Assembly (NCBI RefSeq): GCF_002251385.1
Contig: NZ_NPJJ01000028.1
Coordinates: forward strand, 1 to 64,000
Reading direction: 5' to 3'
DNA length: 64,000 bases
Source: Prevotella sp. P5-108
Lineage (GTDB): Bacteria; Bacteroidota; Bacteroidia; Bacteroidales; Bacteroidaceae
Below the pieces are notes generated by a model. It was not told where the DNA came from. It did no database searches and saw nothing but the letters and a program-made list of their open reading frames with translations. Positions 34,356 to 43,343 of this stretch are shown piece by piece (within the stretch, counting starts at the first letter, position 1; each line of letters opens with the position of its first letter). Both the position numbers and the translations under genes were made by a program.

Positions 34356-35696
34356 TGCTATTCTTTGGCCAGCATCAACATACCAGACAGTGTTATCAAT
34401 ATGGAAGGAAATCCATTTGTACTTTGGCATGGCTCTTTATGTTGTGAATCAAAATCATTTATATATGAAAGCCATGTATTATTCAATGCTGACAAGACTA
34501 CTATTATCGCATATAGAGCAGAAGATAATATATATAACATCCCGACTACTGTGACGAGCATTGGAGACTCGGCGTTTCAGTGGTGCAGTTCTCTGACCAG
34601 TATCAACATACCGAACAGTGTTATAACCATGGGAAACTCGGCGTTTTACGAGTGCAGATCTCTAACCAGTATCAACATTTCAAACAGCGTGACAAGCATT
34701 GGAGACTCGGCGTTTTACAAGTGTAAATCACTGGCCAACATCAACATACAGGAAGGTGTAATAATCATTGGAGACAAGGCGTTTTCCGAGTGCGAATCAC
34801 TGACCAGCATCAACATACCAAACAGTGTGACAAGCATTGGAAACTCAGCGTTTGCCGAGTGCAAATCTCTGGCCAGCATCAACATACCAGACAATGTGAC
34901 AAGCATTGGAAACTCAGCGTTTGCCAGGTGCGAATCTCTGGCCAGCATCAACATACCAGACAGTGTGACAAGCATTGAAGGCGGGGCGTTTTACGGGTGC
35001 AAATCTCTGACCAACATCAGCATACCAAACAGCGTGATGAGCATTGGTAATTCGGCGTTTTTCGAATGCATATCTCTGACCAGCATCAACATTCCGAACA
35101 GCGTAACGAGCATTGGAGAAACTACTTTTTTCAAGTGCAAATCTCTGACCAGCATCAACGTCCCTGACAGTGTGACGAGCATTGGAGACGGAGCGTTTCA
35201 CGAGTGCAGATCTCTAACCAGTATCAACATTTCAAACAGTGTGACAACCATTGGAGACATGGCGTTTTACGGGTGCAGATCTCTAACCAGTATCAACATT
35301 TCAAACAGTGTGGCAACCATTGGAGATAGGGCGTTTTCCGAGTGCGAATCACTGACCAGCATCAACATTCCAAGCAGTGTAACAAGCATTGGAGACTCGG
35401 CGTTTTCATACTGCAAATCACTGACCAACATCAACATCCCGGACAGTGTGACAAGCATTGGAGACTCGGCGTTTTCATACTGCAAATCACTGACCAACAT
35501 CAACATCCCGGACAGTGTGACAAGCATTGGAGACTCGGCGTTTTACAAGTGTAAATCACTGGCCAACATCAACATACAGGAAGGTGTAATAATCATTGGA
35601 GACAAGGCGTTTTCCGAGTGCGAATCACTGACCAGCATCAACATTCCAAGCAGTGTGACAAGCATTGGAGAATCGGCGTTTTCATACTGTATTTAG
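34356..35696 (+). pseudogene. Middle part of the kinase-LRR gene
   Basis: The frame is open from 34332 and reads as leucine-rich repeat from Cys at 34356 (CYSLASINIP). It has no convincing start codon; a TTG at 34365 is the only one near the beginning. It holds one irregular unit with LFNADKTTIIAYRAED, then sixteen BspA/LRR_5 repeats of 23 residues (C-SLTSINIP-SVTSIG-AF). After TG at 35689 it enters element 2 and stops at once (Cys-Ile), exactly as the kinase part does. Repeats include two identical 69-bp units in tandem and a 128-bp block found twice (34689-34816, 35517-35644). Confidence 0.85.
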
Positions 35697-36043
35697 AGAC
35701 TCCGAAACTACCATGAACAACAAAAACTAACCAAATCTAAACTATTGAAATACAAATACTTTTAGAATTTAACACTTCAAAGGCTGTTTTTGGTTGCTTC
35801 GGAAATTCCCTATAAATTTGCAACGTATTTCTACCGCAGGGAATTTACGTGGCTTTATTTTTGTCATATCATGAACATAGTTGACAATGGTTTACGACTG
35901 GTTACAAGAGTTGACATCTTTTTGACCTGCTTTTGCGAAAAGCAATATCGTGGAGAAAGTTGACAAAGGTTGTCAATAGTTTACTTGTGATTACTTGCGG
36001 ATAGGTACAACAAAAGGAATGTTGAACCCATAAATATGCAAGT
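35697..36043. other. Left end of element 2 with integrase-site-like repeats
   Basis: No gene seen. GTTGACAATGGTTTAC (35880-35895) and the palindrome TTGACAAAGGTTGTCAA (35960-35976) are shared with element 1 (18367, 18447), as is GCAACGTATTTCTACCG-like sequence around 35820. Confidence 0.55.
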
Positions 36044-37015
36044 ATGCCAAAGACCAGAAAATGCGCTTACTGTGGCAAGGTCTTCACCACAAACAGCGGA
36101 ATACAGAAGTATTGTAGTGAAGAATGTGCTGAGAAAGCCAAACAGCAGAAAAAGGCTCGTCAGCGAGACTTCCTCAAAGCCACCGCACCCATCATGGATA
36201 TTCAGGGCGCAGAATATCTCTCTTTTTCAAAGGCAGCCATCCTCATGGGCTGTTCACGACAGTACATCTACAAACTTGTTGCTGAGAACAAACTGCCGGC
36301 ATCACGCATCAGTTCGCGAATGTCCTTCATCCGTAGGACCGATATAGAGGCGATGCTTGCTGGCAATCCCTATCATCGTGTATTGATTGGAACACAACAA
36401 AAGGGAAACAAGAAGTTTGTCTCTTCCAAGACACAGAACTCCTCTTCTCCCTCTTGTTCAAAATCCACTATCCAAGACGAAGTTCTTGACTATATCTCGG
36501 GTGAGGATGTTATGGCTACTTACAAAATAAAGAAGTCATGGCTATACACATCAGCCAAGAGAAACAACATACCTATGTGCAAGATTGCAGGCAAGAACTA
36601 TTATAGCCGTAAACACATGGATGAACTTTTCGGAGTTACTGCCGAGATAGAAGCCCTAACAGAGTGGCTCACGACCGAGAAGGCGGAAACTCTCTACTCC
36701 ACAACCAAGGAATCATTGCGCACCCAAGCATACCGTCGCCATATTCCCACCAAACGAGAATATGGCAAGACCTATTATTCAAAGAAACATCTTGATGACA
36801 TCTTCCGTCCTGACTTGAAAGCAAGCGATGCCTATTGCACCACAGCAGATGCAGCCGAGAAATACGGTATGACCAAGAGCAATATCTGCGTTATCATCAA
36901 GAAAGAGAAAATAACCAAGATAAAAGTCGGTGTCCAAAACCTCATCGTCAAAGATGAACTTGAAAAGGTAATGGCCGAGAGGCTGGCTCAATTTGGTTCC
37001 TATCGGGTTCAATGA
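36044..37015 (+). CDS. Zinc-finger multi-HTH regulator, element 2
   Basis: A 323-residue homologue of the element 1 regulator at 18532. It starts with a CAYCGKVF ... CSEEC zinc site, then KAAILMGCSRQYIYKLVAEN and three further helix-turn-helix units (ATYKIKKSWLYTSAKRN, ETLYSTTKESLRTQAYRRH, EKYGMTKSNICVIIKKE). The conserved order and its position before the integrase indicate a core element function, probably control of excision. It has diverged clearly at the protein level, so the two elements are relatives, not a recent duplication. Confidence 0.75.
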   Translation: MPKTRKCAYCGKVFTTNSGIQKYCSEECAEKAKQQKKARQRDFLKATAPIMDIQGAEYLSFSKAAILMGCSRQYIYKLVAENKLPASRISSRMSFIRRTDIEAMLAGNPYHRVLIGTQQKGNKKFVSSKTQNSSSPSCSKSTIQDEVLDYISGEDVMATYKIKKSWLYTSAKRNNIPMCKIAGKNYYSRKHMDELFGVTAEIEALTEWLTTEKAETLYSTTKESLRTQAYRRHIPTKREYGKTYYSKKHLDDIFRPDLKASDAYCTTADAAEKYGMTKSNICVIIKKEKITKIKVGVQNLIVKDELEKVMAERLAQFGSYRVQ

Positions 37016-37102
37016 CGATGGAAAACAGAAGTTACATCCACGATTTTGAGCAAAATCCAGTTATTCCTCAATTATTCACAAGTTACGATAAGTTTTCATC
37101 AT

Positions 37103-37130
37103 CACGGGTGCACCATTCGGTTACTTTGTA
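37103..37130 (+). promoter_or_regulatory. Shared 28-bp promoter motif, copy 3 (integrase 2)
   Basis: CACGG, ACCATTC and GTTACTTTGTA in the same spacing as the copies at 19532, 21924 and 39777. It is 61 bases before the integrase start. Confidence 0.65.
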
Positions 37131-37191
37131 CCCGAATTGCCGGCAACAGCCATCAGCATTCAGTAAAAAGTAAAATCCAAAAAGTATTATT

Positions 37192-38337
37192 ATGAGTAAC
37201 ATCTGCAAGACCGTGACACTCCGCACACGCAAAATCAAAGGCGGTGAACAGCTATCCTTCTATCTCGACTACTATCCCGGCTATAGGGATGAGAGTACGA
37301 TGAAGGTCATGCGTCATGAATCGCTCGGCATCTACATCTATGCCAAGCCGAAGAACCAACGAGAAAAGGACTACAACGAACGTATGCGTGAGAAAGCGGA
37401 AGCCCTTCGCTGTCGTCGCTATGAGTCTATAGTAAATGAAAGATATGATTTCTTTGACAAGGAGAAGATGAAGGGCGATTTTCTTGCCTACTTCAAGCAG
37501 AAAGCAGACAAGAAGAACTGCAAGTGGCAGCACGTCTATAAGCACTTTGCCCGATTCTGCAACAACAAGTGCCGTTTCGATGAAATCACCGTTGACTTGT
37601 GCAACAAGTTCCGCGAGTATCTTTTGAATGCCCCACAAACTATCCACAAAGAGCACAAACTGCACATAAATAGTGTGGCCGGTTATTGGTCAACCTTCCG
37701 CGCTGTACTCCATACCGCCTATAGGGAACACAAGATTATGGAGAATCCCAATGGCTTTCTGGAACGCATTGATACTATTCCAACAGAGAAAGAACATTTA
37801 TCCAAGGATGAACTTATAAGGCTGGCAAACACGCCTTGCGAATATCGTGTGTTGAAGACAGCCTTCCTCTTTGCCTGTCTGACGGGACTGAGAAAGAGCG
37901 ACATCAAGCAGCTCACATGGGAGAATATACAGCCATACGGTGACGGAGGCATGTACGTGACACTCCGTATGCAGAAGACAAAGGAACTGGTGAACAACCC
38001 CATCAGTGACGAGGCGCTTGAACTGATTGGTGAACGTGGAACTGGCATTGTCTTCACAGGTTTCACTGACAAACTTACCCAGACACCCTTGAAGAACTGG
38101 CTGAAAGCCGCTGGCATCACCAAGAAGATTTCGTTCCATTGTAGCCGCCATACATTCGGTTCTCTACAAGTGGATGCTGGTACGAGCGTCTATACTGTCC
38201 AGCACATGTTGGGTCATAAGAACGTCTCAACCACGCAAATCTATGCGAACATGGCGGACGAGAGCAAACGCGAGTCGGTAAACCGTATCACTCTTAGACC
38301 AGCGAAGACAGCGCAACTAAAGGTCGTTGGGCAATAA
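37192..38337 (+). CDS. Tyrosine recombinase (integrase) of element 2
   Basis: A 381-residue integrase sharing the start MSNICKTVTLRTRKIK and the LGIYIYAKPKNQ segment with integrase 1. Catalytic residues: Arg in LTGLRKSDIKQLTW, HCSRHTF (HxxR), GHKN and Tyr in TTQIYANM. Both integrases placed their elements at a TG dinucleotide of the same type of leucine-rich-repeat codon, which implies a shared target preference. A terminator lies about 35 bases downstream. Confidence 0.93.
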   Translation: MSNICKTVTLRTRKIKGGEQLSFYLDYYPGYRDESTMKVMRHESLGIYIYAKPKNQREKDYNERMREKAEALRCRRYESIVNERYDFFDKEKMKGDFLAYFKQKADKKNCKWQHVYKHFARFCNNKCRFDEITVDLCNKFREYLLNAPQTIHKEHKLHINSVAGYWSTFRAVLHTAYREHKIMENPNGFLERIDTIPTEKEHLSKDELIRLANTPCEYRVLKTAFLFACLTGLRKSDIKQLTWENIQPYGDGGMYVTLRMQKTKELVNNPISDEALELIGERGTGIVFTGFTDKLTQTPLKNWLKAAGITKKISFHCSRHTFGSLQVDAGTSVYTVQHMLGHKNVSTTQIYANMADESKRESVNRITLRPAKTAQLKVVGQ

Positions 38338-38373
38338 CTACCTATATCTGTTCAATATATGTATCATCATTGG

Positions 38374-38400
38374 GGAGAGGCTTTGCTTCTCCTTTTTTTT
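38374..38400 (+). terminator. Terminator after integrase 2
   Basis: GGAGA and TCTCC form a short stem (extendable with one mismatch) followed by eight T. Confidence 0.7.
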
Positions 38401-38610
38401 GTTTCGTACCTTTTCGTTTATTCTTGACTTACAATCCTTATAGTATGAAAAACGCCGTAAAATCATACTCGATAGCCAACTAAAATTAAAAAGAAGCAGA
38501 TTATTTTGACAATCATCAGCTGTCAGAAACAACCAAAGTAACTTTGCACACCGAAAGAGCCAATCGCAGGCAACGAACAAGAGTAATTACGATAGTAAAA
38601 GGTAAAAACA

Positions 38611-39459
38611 ATGAAAGAGACATCAGTTATAAATGGTGAACCGGTATTCCCTACAATAAACTTCAAGACCATGCTATATTTGCTGGTAAGCATAGCGGTG
38701 TTGTTCATTGCTATCATACCGGCACGAATAATCAGCGGTATATTCTCACAAGATGTGAGCTTCTTCTACATTTCCTTCGCAGGCTTTACTGTGTTATTGG
38801 AGTTTATGGTATGGTGCTTCTTATGTGTGCCAATGAAAATCTATGAATCCATATTAGCCAACAAAGCGATGGATGAGAAATTAATTGTCGCAGAAGAACA
38901 ACCCGGATCAAAGTTACCAAATGAGGAAGTCGTTTCTGGGGAGCCGGAAATGCTATTGGCAATGAAAGAAGAAACGAAAGACATCATTACTCCTTCCTCT
39001 ATGATTGACCTTTACAGACAGGGTTGTGATGATTTTTACAGGAATCAAGCGGCTCATAGGAAAGAGCAGCTTGACAAGATCATGGAATATCTTCATTATA
39101 CCATGGCTCCGTTTATCAAACAGGATGACATGGAGACATTCTGTGCTGAAATAATGTCGTTTGCCATCAACCCAGCATACGAGCCTAAGCCGTTTGTCGG
39201 GTTAAAAGGTACACTAACCAGTTTTGACGTGCGCCATCTGATATGGAACATCACTTCAAGGTTAGGACTCGGCAAGGGCAAACCATACAGCGTGGAACTA
39301 TGCATCAATTTCATCCGTACCATGTTCCCAGACCTTTGCAAGGACCTTGATAATTCCACCTTGAAGAACCTGAGAGTCACATCAACATCGGACAAAATTC
39401 ATATAGACTTGCCTGGCAAAGACGGAATATCGTTTCATATATCTCAATCCATAAAGTAG
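38611..39459 (+). CDS. Element membrane protein with two TM segments, element 2
   Basis: A 282-residue homologue of the protein at 21099. Two hydrophobic segments (about 14-35 and 46-70) precede a polar stretch and a C-terminal domain with DVRHLIWNITSRLG and NSTLKNLRV. The shared motifs and position between integrase and HTH gene show a core element role. No enzyme signature is visible. The function is unknown. Confidence 0.6.
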   Translation: MKETSVINGEPVFPTINFKTMLYLLVSIAVLFIAIIPARIISGIFSQDVSFFYISFAGFTVLLEFMVWCFLCVPMKIYESILANKAMDEKLIVAEEQPGSKLPNEEVVSGEPEMLLAMKEETKDIITPSSMIDLYRQGCDDFYRNQAAHRKEQLDKIMEYLHYTMAPFIKQDDMETFCAEIMSFAINPAYEPKPFVGLKGTLTSFDVRHLIWNITSRLGLGKGKPYSVELCINFIRTMFPDLCKDLDNSTLKNLRVTSTSDKIHIDLPGKDGISFHISQSIK

Positions 39460-39834
39460 TAACACTTTCCTCTCATCGTTTACAACCAGCCGCATCCGAC
39501 TTATATTGTCAGATGCGGCTGGTCCTGTATCCATGTACCTTTCACAAAACAGACTATCTTTCCCTGCCAGTATATAGAACTTCGTCTGCCTTCATAGTCC
39601 TACAGCAAAAATAGTCGAATCATACGACAGTTTTTGCAGTGGGTTATTTATGCTTACTTGCTAATATCATGAAGATACCTGGAGAAAGTCTCTGTTGTTA
39701 TTCAACAATCATCTGATAATCATACCTTTTCAAGTTATTATAAAGTGATTTGCGAATTACCATAAGTTTCCATCAGCACGGATGCTTCATTCAGTTCCTT
39801 TGCACCCGGTCTCTAACCAAAGGCCGTGAAAATT
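39460..39834. other. Gap with perfect 12-bp hairpin
   Basis: ACCAGCCGCATC (39485-39496) pairs perfectly with GATGCGGCTGGT (39512-39523), 25 bases after the TM protein gene, and may be a terminator without a strong T run. The rest holds only the promoter motif at 39777. Confidence 0.55.
39777..39804 (+). promoter_or_regulatory. Shared 28-bp promoter motif, copy 4
   Basis: CACGG, TTCATTC and GTTCCTTTGCA, matching copies at 19532, 21924 and 37103. It lies 30 bases before the HTH gene start at 39835. Confidence 0.65.
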
Positions 39835-40221
39835 ATGGAACAAAATGAATTGACATTCAACGACCTCCCACAGGTCGTCGCCCAGCTTCGGAATGAGGTG
39901 ATGGGTATGAAAATACTGCTTATCAAACAGCAGGAAGAGAATCGGAAACATCATGTTCGCGAGAGCCGTCACAAGCCCATGACTGTGGAGGAAGCGGCTG
40001 AGTACACACGCATTCCTTTAGGGACGCTGTACATGAAACTCGGTGATGGGACGATACCAGCCACCAAGCCAGGCAAACGTTACGTCCTCTATCAGGACGA
40101 ACTTGACAAGTGGCTGGAGGCGAACCGAAAGAATGCCGTGCCGCTGACAGCAGACGAAGAGAACGATGCCATTCTCTCTTCGCACAAGCGCAAACCGAAC
40201 AAGTCCTGCTGGCATGATTAA
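39835..40221 (+). CDS. Small helix-turn-helix protein, element 2
   Basis: A 128-residue homologue of the protein at 21975, with ELTFNDLPQVVAQLRNEV at the start and the HTH_17 unit TVEEAAEYTRIPLGTLYMKL followed by IPATKPGKRYVLYQDELDKW. The frame is open from a GTG at 39826, but ATG at 39835 matches the start of the element 1 homologue. It is likely a directionality factor or regulator. It precedes the replication-type genes by 11 bases. Confidence 0.8.
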   Translation: MEQNELTFNDLPQVVAQLRNEVMGMKILLIKQQEENRKHHVRESRHKPMTVEEAAEYTRIPLGTLYMKLGDGTIPATKPGKRYVLYQDELDKWLEANRKNAVPLTADEENDAILSSHKRKPNKSCWHD

Positions 40222-40232
40222 CAGATAGAGAT

Positions 40233-40721
40233 ATGAATTACATCGGCTTGATGAATCAAATGTGGCGTTCTGCCATGAAGTCGCCAATGCCAGCAAGTGA
40301 GATTGCCTTGTTTGCCTATCTTGTGAACGAATGTAACAAGCGTTTCTGGCAGATGCCCTTTGCCTGTTCCACTACAAGGATAAGTGATGACCTCCGTGTT
40401 TCAAGACAGACGGTCATCACGGCAAGGGAGCATCTTGTCAAGCGCAGACTTATCTCGTTCACCGAAGGCAAATCACGCCATCTACCGTCAACCTATACGC
40501 TCACAAATTGGACGGATGACTTGACAGTAGGCTTGACAGATGGCTTGACGCATGACTTGACACATATAAAAGATAAAGACAAAGACAATTTAATAAAAGG
40601 CGATTCGAAAAATCTATCAATCAAAGAAAGAGAAAGGAATAATGAAAACAATACTCAAAATAGACGTAGAGGAATTAAAGAAATCCATGCTGCAGCGTCG
40701 TCCTATGAAGGCTCGTTTTAA
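40233..40721 (+). CDS. Winged-helix replication initiator-like protein
   Basis: A 162-residue protein. Residues about 20-90 read as a winged helix: EIALFAYLVNECNKRFWQMP, then DLRVSRQTVITAREHLVKRR, typical of plasmid or phage initiators and DnaD-like proteins. The tail (about 100-162) is low-complexity and polar, with LTVGLTDGLTHDLTHIKDKD. Its last 80 bases overlap the DnaC-like gene, so the two are coupled and probably load the host helicase for element replication. Confidence 0.65.
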   Translation: MNYIGLMNQMWRSAMKSPMPASEIALFAYLVNECNKRFWQMPFACSTTRISDDLRVSRQTVITAREHLVKRRLISFTEGKSRHLPSTYTLTNWTDDLTVGLTDGLTHDLTHIKDKDKDNLIKGDSKNLSIKERERNNENNTQNRRRGIKEIHAAASSYEGSF

Positions 40722-41325
40722 GCTGTCCATGTCAGAGGAAAAGGCTTATTCCTATCTGTTGGCTGCAATTATGGCTGAGGTGGAATATCGACACCGTGTC
40801 TTCTGTTCTAACGAAGATATGGAGAAGCAACTTCAGGAGATGGCCCATTGGCTTACCACACCATCATCCCATTTCGGCATCCTGCTGTGCGGTGGATGTG
40901 GAAATGGCAAGAGTACAATGCTTAAAGCATTCCAACAATTGCTGAACACACTGCATATTCCCAAACCATACAACGAAGGAACATATGGAATCCGAATTGT
41001 GGATGCAAAGTACATTGCGTACCTCTGCCAGAACAACTATGAGGCATACCGTAAACTCATAAATGTTGATATGCTTGGCATAGATGACCTTGGCACGGAA
41101 CCATCAGAGGTATTGGACTATGGTAACATCTATACACCTGTCATTGACCTGCTGACAAAGCGTTACGAAGAGCAGCTTTTCACCATTATCACGACCAACC
41201 TCACTCCGCAGCAAATCCGAGGGCATTATGGTGACCGTATTGCCGACAGGCTCAATGAGATGGTCAAGAAAATCGTGTTCAACAATTGTACTTATCGTAT
41301 AGACAAATTTGCGACACGTGGTTAG
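40642..41325 (+). CDS. DnaC/IstB-like AAA+ ATPase
   Basis: A 227-residue AAA+ ATPase with Walker A CGGCGNGKSTM (about 88-98), Walker B MLGIDDLGTE and sensor I in FTIITTNLTPQQI. This is the helicase-loader type (DnaC/DnaI). It overlaps the initiator-like gene by 80 bases in another frame. It occupies the place of the DUF3987/Toprim pair of element 1, so the replication module has been exchanged between the elements. Confidence 0.8.
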   Translation: MKTILKIDVEELKKSMLQRRPMKARFKLSMSEEKAYSYLLAAIMAEVEYRHRVFCSNEDMEKQLQEMAHWLTTPSSHFGILLCGGCGNGKSTMLKAFQQLLNTLHIPKPYNEGTYGIRIVDAKYIAYLCQNNYEAYRKLINVDMLGIDDLGTEPSEVLDYGNIYTPVIDLLTKRYEEQLFTIITTNLTPQQIRGHYGDRIADRLNEMVKKIVFNNCTYRIDKFATRG

Positions 41326-42057
41326 TTGCATTCCAAATCTTCGGGCATTGGGCTTGCCCATGTTCCAGATTATTCTGGCATCGGGAAGCCTAATACCCCT
41401 GCCTTCATTCGAGGCTTGGGAGACTGACCAGATAAAATTGCAAGCAATGGGGTTTATAGTGACTTTGAAATCTCTTCGGGCGGCTGTCATCCTCACGAAT
41501 GGAAACTGATGGCATGATGCTATGGCAACGACTTTTCTTTACTTCAAACGAGCTTGCTCCGCGTAGCAGAAGGTGACCTTCCAAATCGTGTTAATAACAG
41601 TTAACACTAATTAGGCTTAGCGTTTTTTCAAAACACTGTTAGACGCAAGCGTCCCCAAGCGTTAAAAATCGCAGCAGTTTCGTGAGGTTCCAGAAATCCG
41701 TTTCCGACACGCCGGAGCTCGCTCCGTTAGCCATTCAACGGTAAAGAGGGGCAGCCTAATACCCCATCCTCGCTTTGCTTGATTGAAGTCTGCCATTCCA
41801 AGGCAAGCCGTTATTGTCTGGTTTCTTGGCTTATCTTATTGGATAAGACTACCCAATATGATTGCGTGTTCTTCATACACCCCAATACAAATCAAGGAAT
41901 AAGTGACCATATGGGTACGTCGTCTGAAGGGATTATGTAAAAACGGGATGCCAGCTTTGCACACCAAATAAAAATGGTCACTGCTTGTAATTTTGCGCAG
42001 CAACCATTTCTTGTAAATTTGAACAGAGTCAAATACGTTGTCCTCTGCTTAAAGTCA
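41326..42057. other. Gene-free stretch, possible transfer-origin or decayed region
   Basis: No convincing gene on either strand. The stretch contains the palindrome GACGCAAGCGTC (41642-41653), a repeat of AAGCGT nearby and mixed base composition. In element 1 the relaxase follows the replication genes; here none is seen, so this may be what remains of a lost mobilization region, or an oriT used by a relaxase in trans. Confidence 0.35.
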
Positions 42058-42291
42058 TCACCCAATCTTGTCACAGTCGAAATACGACCGATTCATGTGG
42101 TGTGAATCAATCTCAATGCCATACTTGTTCATGAAAAGCTGAGCCAACATCGGCTGCTCGCGAGTAACACCTATTGGCGGTGTCGTGGATGTTGTGCTTG
42201 TTTCGATGAACATACCTTTTTCAAGGCGTTGTCTCTTGTTCTTGCAAGCAGCGTTACCGCTGTTCTTGACAACAATTCTCCAGAGTGCCAT
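42058..42291 (-). CDS. Small protein, DUF6140-like
   Basis: A 77-residue protein starting MALWRIVVKNSGNAA and containing LEKGMFIETSTTS and a final RSYFDCDKIG. It resembles the small DUF6140 proteins I recall from Bacteroidetes mobile elements. It lies 33 bases downstream of the frameshifted small gene on the same strand. The function is unknown. Confidence 0.5.
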   Translation of the reverse strand: MALWRIVVKNSGNAACKNKRQRLEKGMFIETSTTSTTPPIGVTREQPMLAQLFMNKYGIEIDSHHMNRSYFDCDKIG

Positions 42292-42323
42292 AATACATTT
42301 GTTTTAATGTGAATACTGTGAGA

Positions 42324-42561
42324 CTACAGTGAGTCTCGATACTTTTCTATTGCCTGAATGAGATCGTTTAAATCTTTGACGTTCTCTTCTTTATTATCAT
42401 GATATACAAAGTTCAAATCAAGTAAGTGACTCAGATAAAATTCTGTAGGTCTTTTTTTGTGTCCAAAACAGGATCATATCATCTTCATCTGTAAATAGTT
42501 CCTTATTGTCTTTCATTTCTTTCAGCTTGTATAGTGATACTTCAGAATCTTTTAATCCCAT
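42324..42561 (-). pseudogene. Small gene with frameshift at a T7/A7 run
   Basis: From ATG at 42561 the minus strand reads MGLKDSEVSLYKLKEMKD and on to FWTQKK, then leaves frame at seven A (complement of 42453-42459). Removing one base continues the reading as RPTEFYLSHLLDLNFVYHDN to a stop at 42324, about 79 residues. The total of 238 bases is one more than a multiple of three. It may be a broken gene, a sequencing slip, or a slippery-run frameshift. Its start overlaps the stop of the upstream gene by 10 bases. Confidence 0.6.
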
Positions 42562-42866
42562 AAATTAAAAAAATGCTTTCGGAACAAATCAAGACCTTGC
42601 TCGATTGTCCTTTTTTCATCTTCCGAATATGTATTTGCATACTTCATCAACTCAAAAGCGTCAATCATCTTTTGAATAGCACAGTTCCACTCGCGCATAC
42701 CTTTGAAGTCGGGACAATAGCCATGTTTCTCTAGTGCCTTAAAAGCCTGTAAGCGTGGAACGATTAACCGAGCCAAAGTATGGTACGTATTCCAAACCTC
42801 TTCAATGGGATAGTCGTTCTTGTGGCTCCAGTTCTCGGTAGAGTCCTTATTTCTCAGTTTTGCCAT
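42552..42866 (-). CDS. Small phage-type hypothetical protein
   Basis: A 104-residue helical protein with VWNTYHTLARLIVPRLQAFK and a C-terminal GLDLFRKHFFNLWD. Short proteins with a W-x-L-x-x-x-I-x-P-R-L start and a LF-x-x-x-F-x-x-LWD end are common in phages (recalled pattern; function unknown). It follows the FtsZ-like gene by 12 bases and overlaps the next small gene, so it belongs to the same operon. Confidence 0.6.
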   Translation of the reverse strand: MAKLRNKDSTENWSHKNDYPIEEVWNTYHTLARLIVPRLQAFKALEKHGYCPDFKGMREWNCAIQKMIDAFELMKYANTYSEDEKRTIEQGLDLFRKHFFNLWD

Positions 42867-42878
42867 ATTCCATTTCTA

Positions 42879-43343
42879 TTATTGTAATAACACAATTGCT
42901 CGAAGTTCTTGTTTAGATTGGGGTGCCATACCCCACTTAATCAAAAACTCTCCTGTTATAGACTCAATCCAGTCGCTAAACGGTTGTAGCTCATCCATCC
43001 GTAAAGGCTGTTCTTCGGGAAAGAAGAAAAACACTAGAGCATGATTGAATGGTTCAAGATGTGTGGAATTTCTTGTTATTTCGACCATCATCAGATTCAT
43101 TCTGTTTGCCATTAAGGCATCTACAGAAACATCAAAGGCATGAATTTCTCCACCTTCCTGAAACAGGTCTCTCACATCGTTAACATCGATGCTCGCAAGA
43201 CCCTTAGGAGCGTTGAGCACATCCATGATGCAGCGTTTAACCTGTCTGTGCTCTTCTTCTATTGTAACTTTTTCGTCAATGAGGGCAAAAACGGGTCTCA
43301 TGTATTCTGGCCCTATCATGCATTTCTGTTCTTCCATAATCAT
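42879..43343 (-). CDS. Detached FtsZ C-terminal-domain-like protein
   Basis: A 154-residue protein that reads like the C-terminal domain of Bacteroidetes FtsZ without the GTPase domain. Residues 52-66 (IDVNDVRDLFQEGGE) match the INLDFADVNTVMKDGG-type helix. HALVFFFFPEEQPLRMDELQ (101-120) matches the beta strand and MEEMNEV helix. FLIKWGMAPQSKQELRAIVL (133-152) matches the EVIWGVAVDE...KVTVLAT end. There is no GGGTGSG tubulin signature. It might bind FtsZ or its partners, or be a decoy. It directly abuts the DnaE-like gene. The assignment is by eye. Confidence 0.65.
   Translation of the reverse strand: MIMEEQKCMIGPEYMRPVFALIDEKVTIEEEHRQVKRCIMDVLNAPKGLASIDVNDVRDLFQEGGEIHAFDVSVDALMANRMNLMMVEITRNSTHLEPFNHALVFFFFPEEQPLRMDELQPFSDWIESITGEFLIKWGMAPQSKQELRAIVLLQ

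Noticed and set aside
34356..35696. Reading the regular 69-bp LRR units as a CRISPR array or satellite
   Set aside because: The units are degenerate, in frame and translate to consistent 23-residue LRR repeats with no spacers.
34365..35696. LRR segment as an independent gene starting at TTG
   Set aside because: No promoter or start region is seen, the frame is open further upstream, and it begins at the exact element boundary in mid-repeat.
41309..41509. Short plus-strand frame after the DnaC-like gene
   Set aside because: It overlaps the end of the ATPase gene, has no motif, and an antisense frame covers the same bases.
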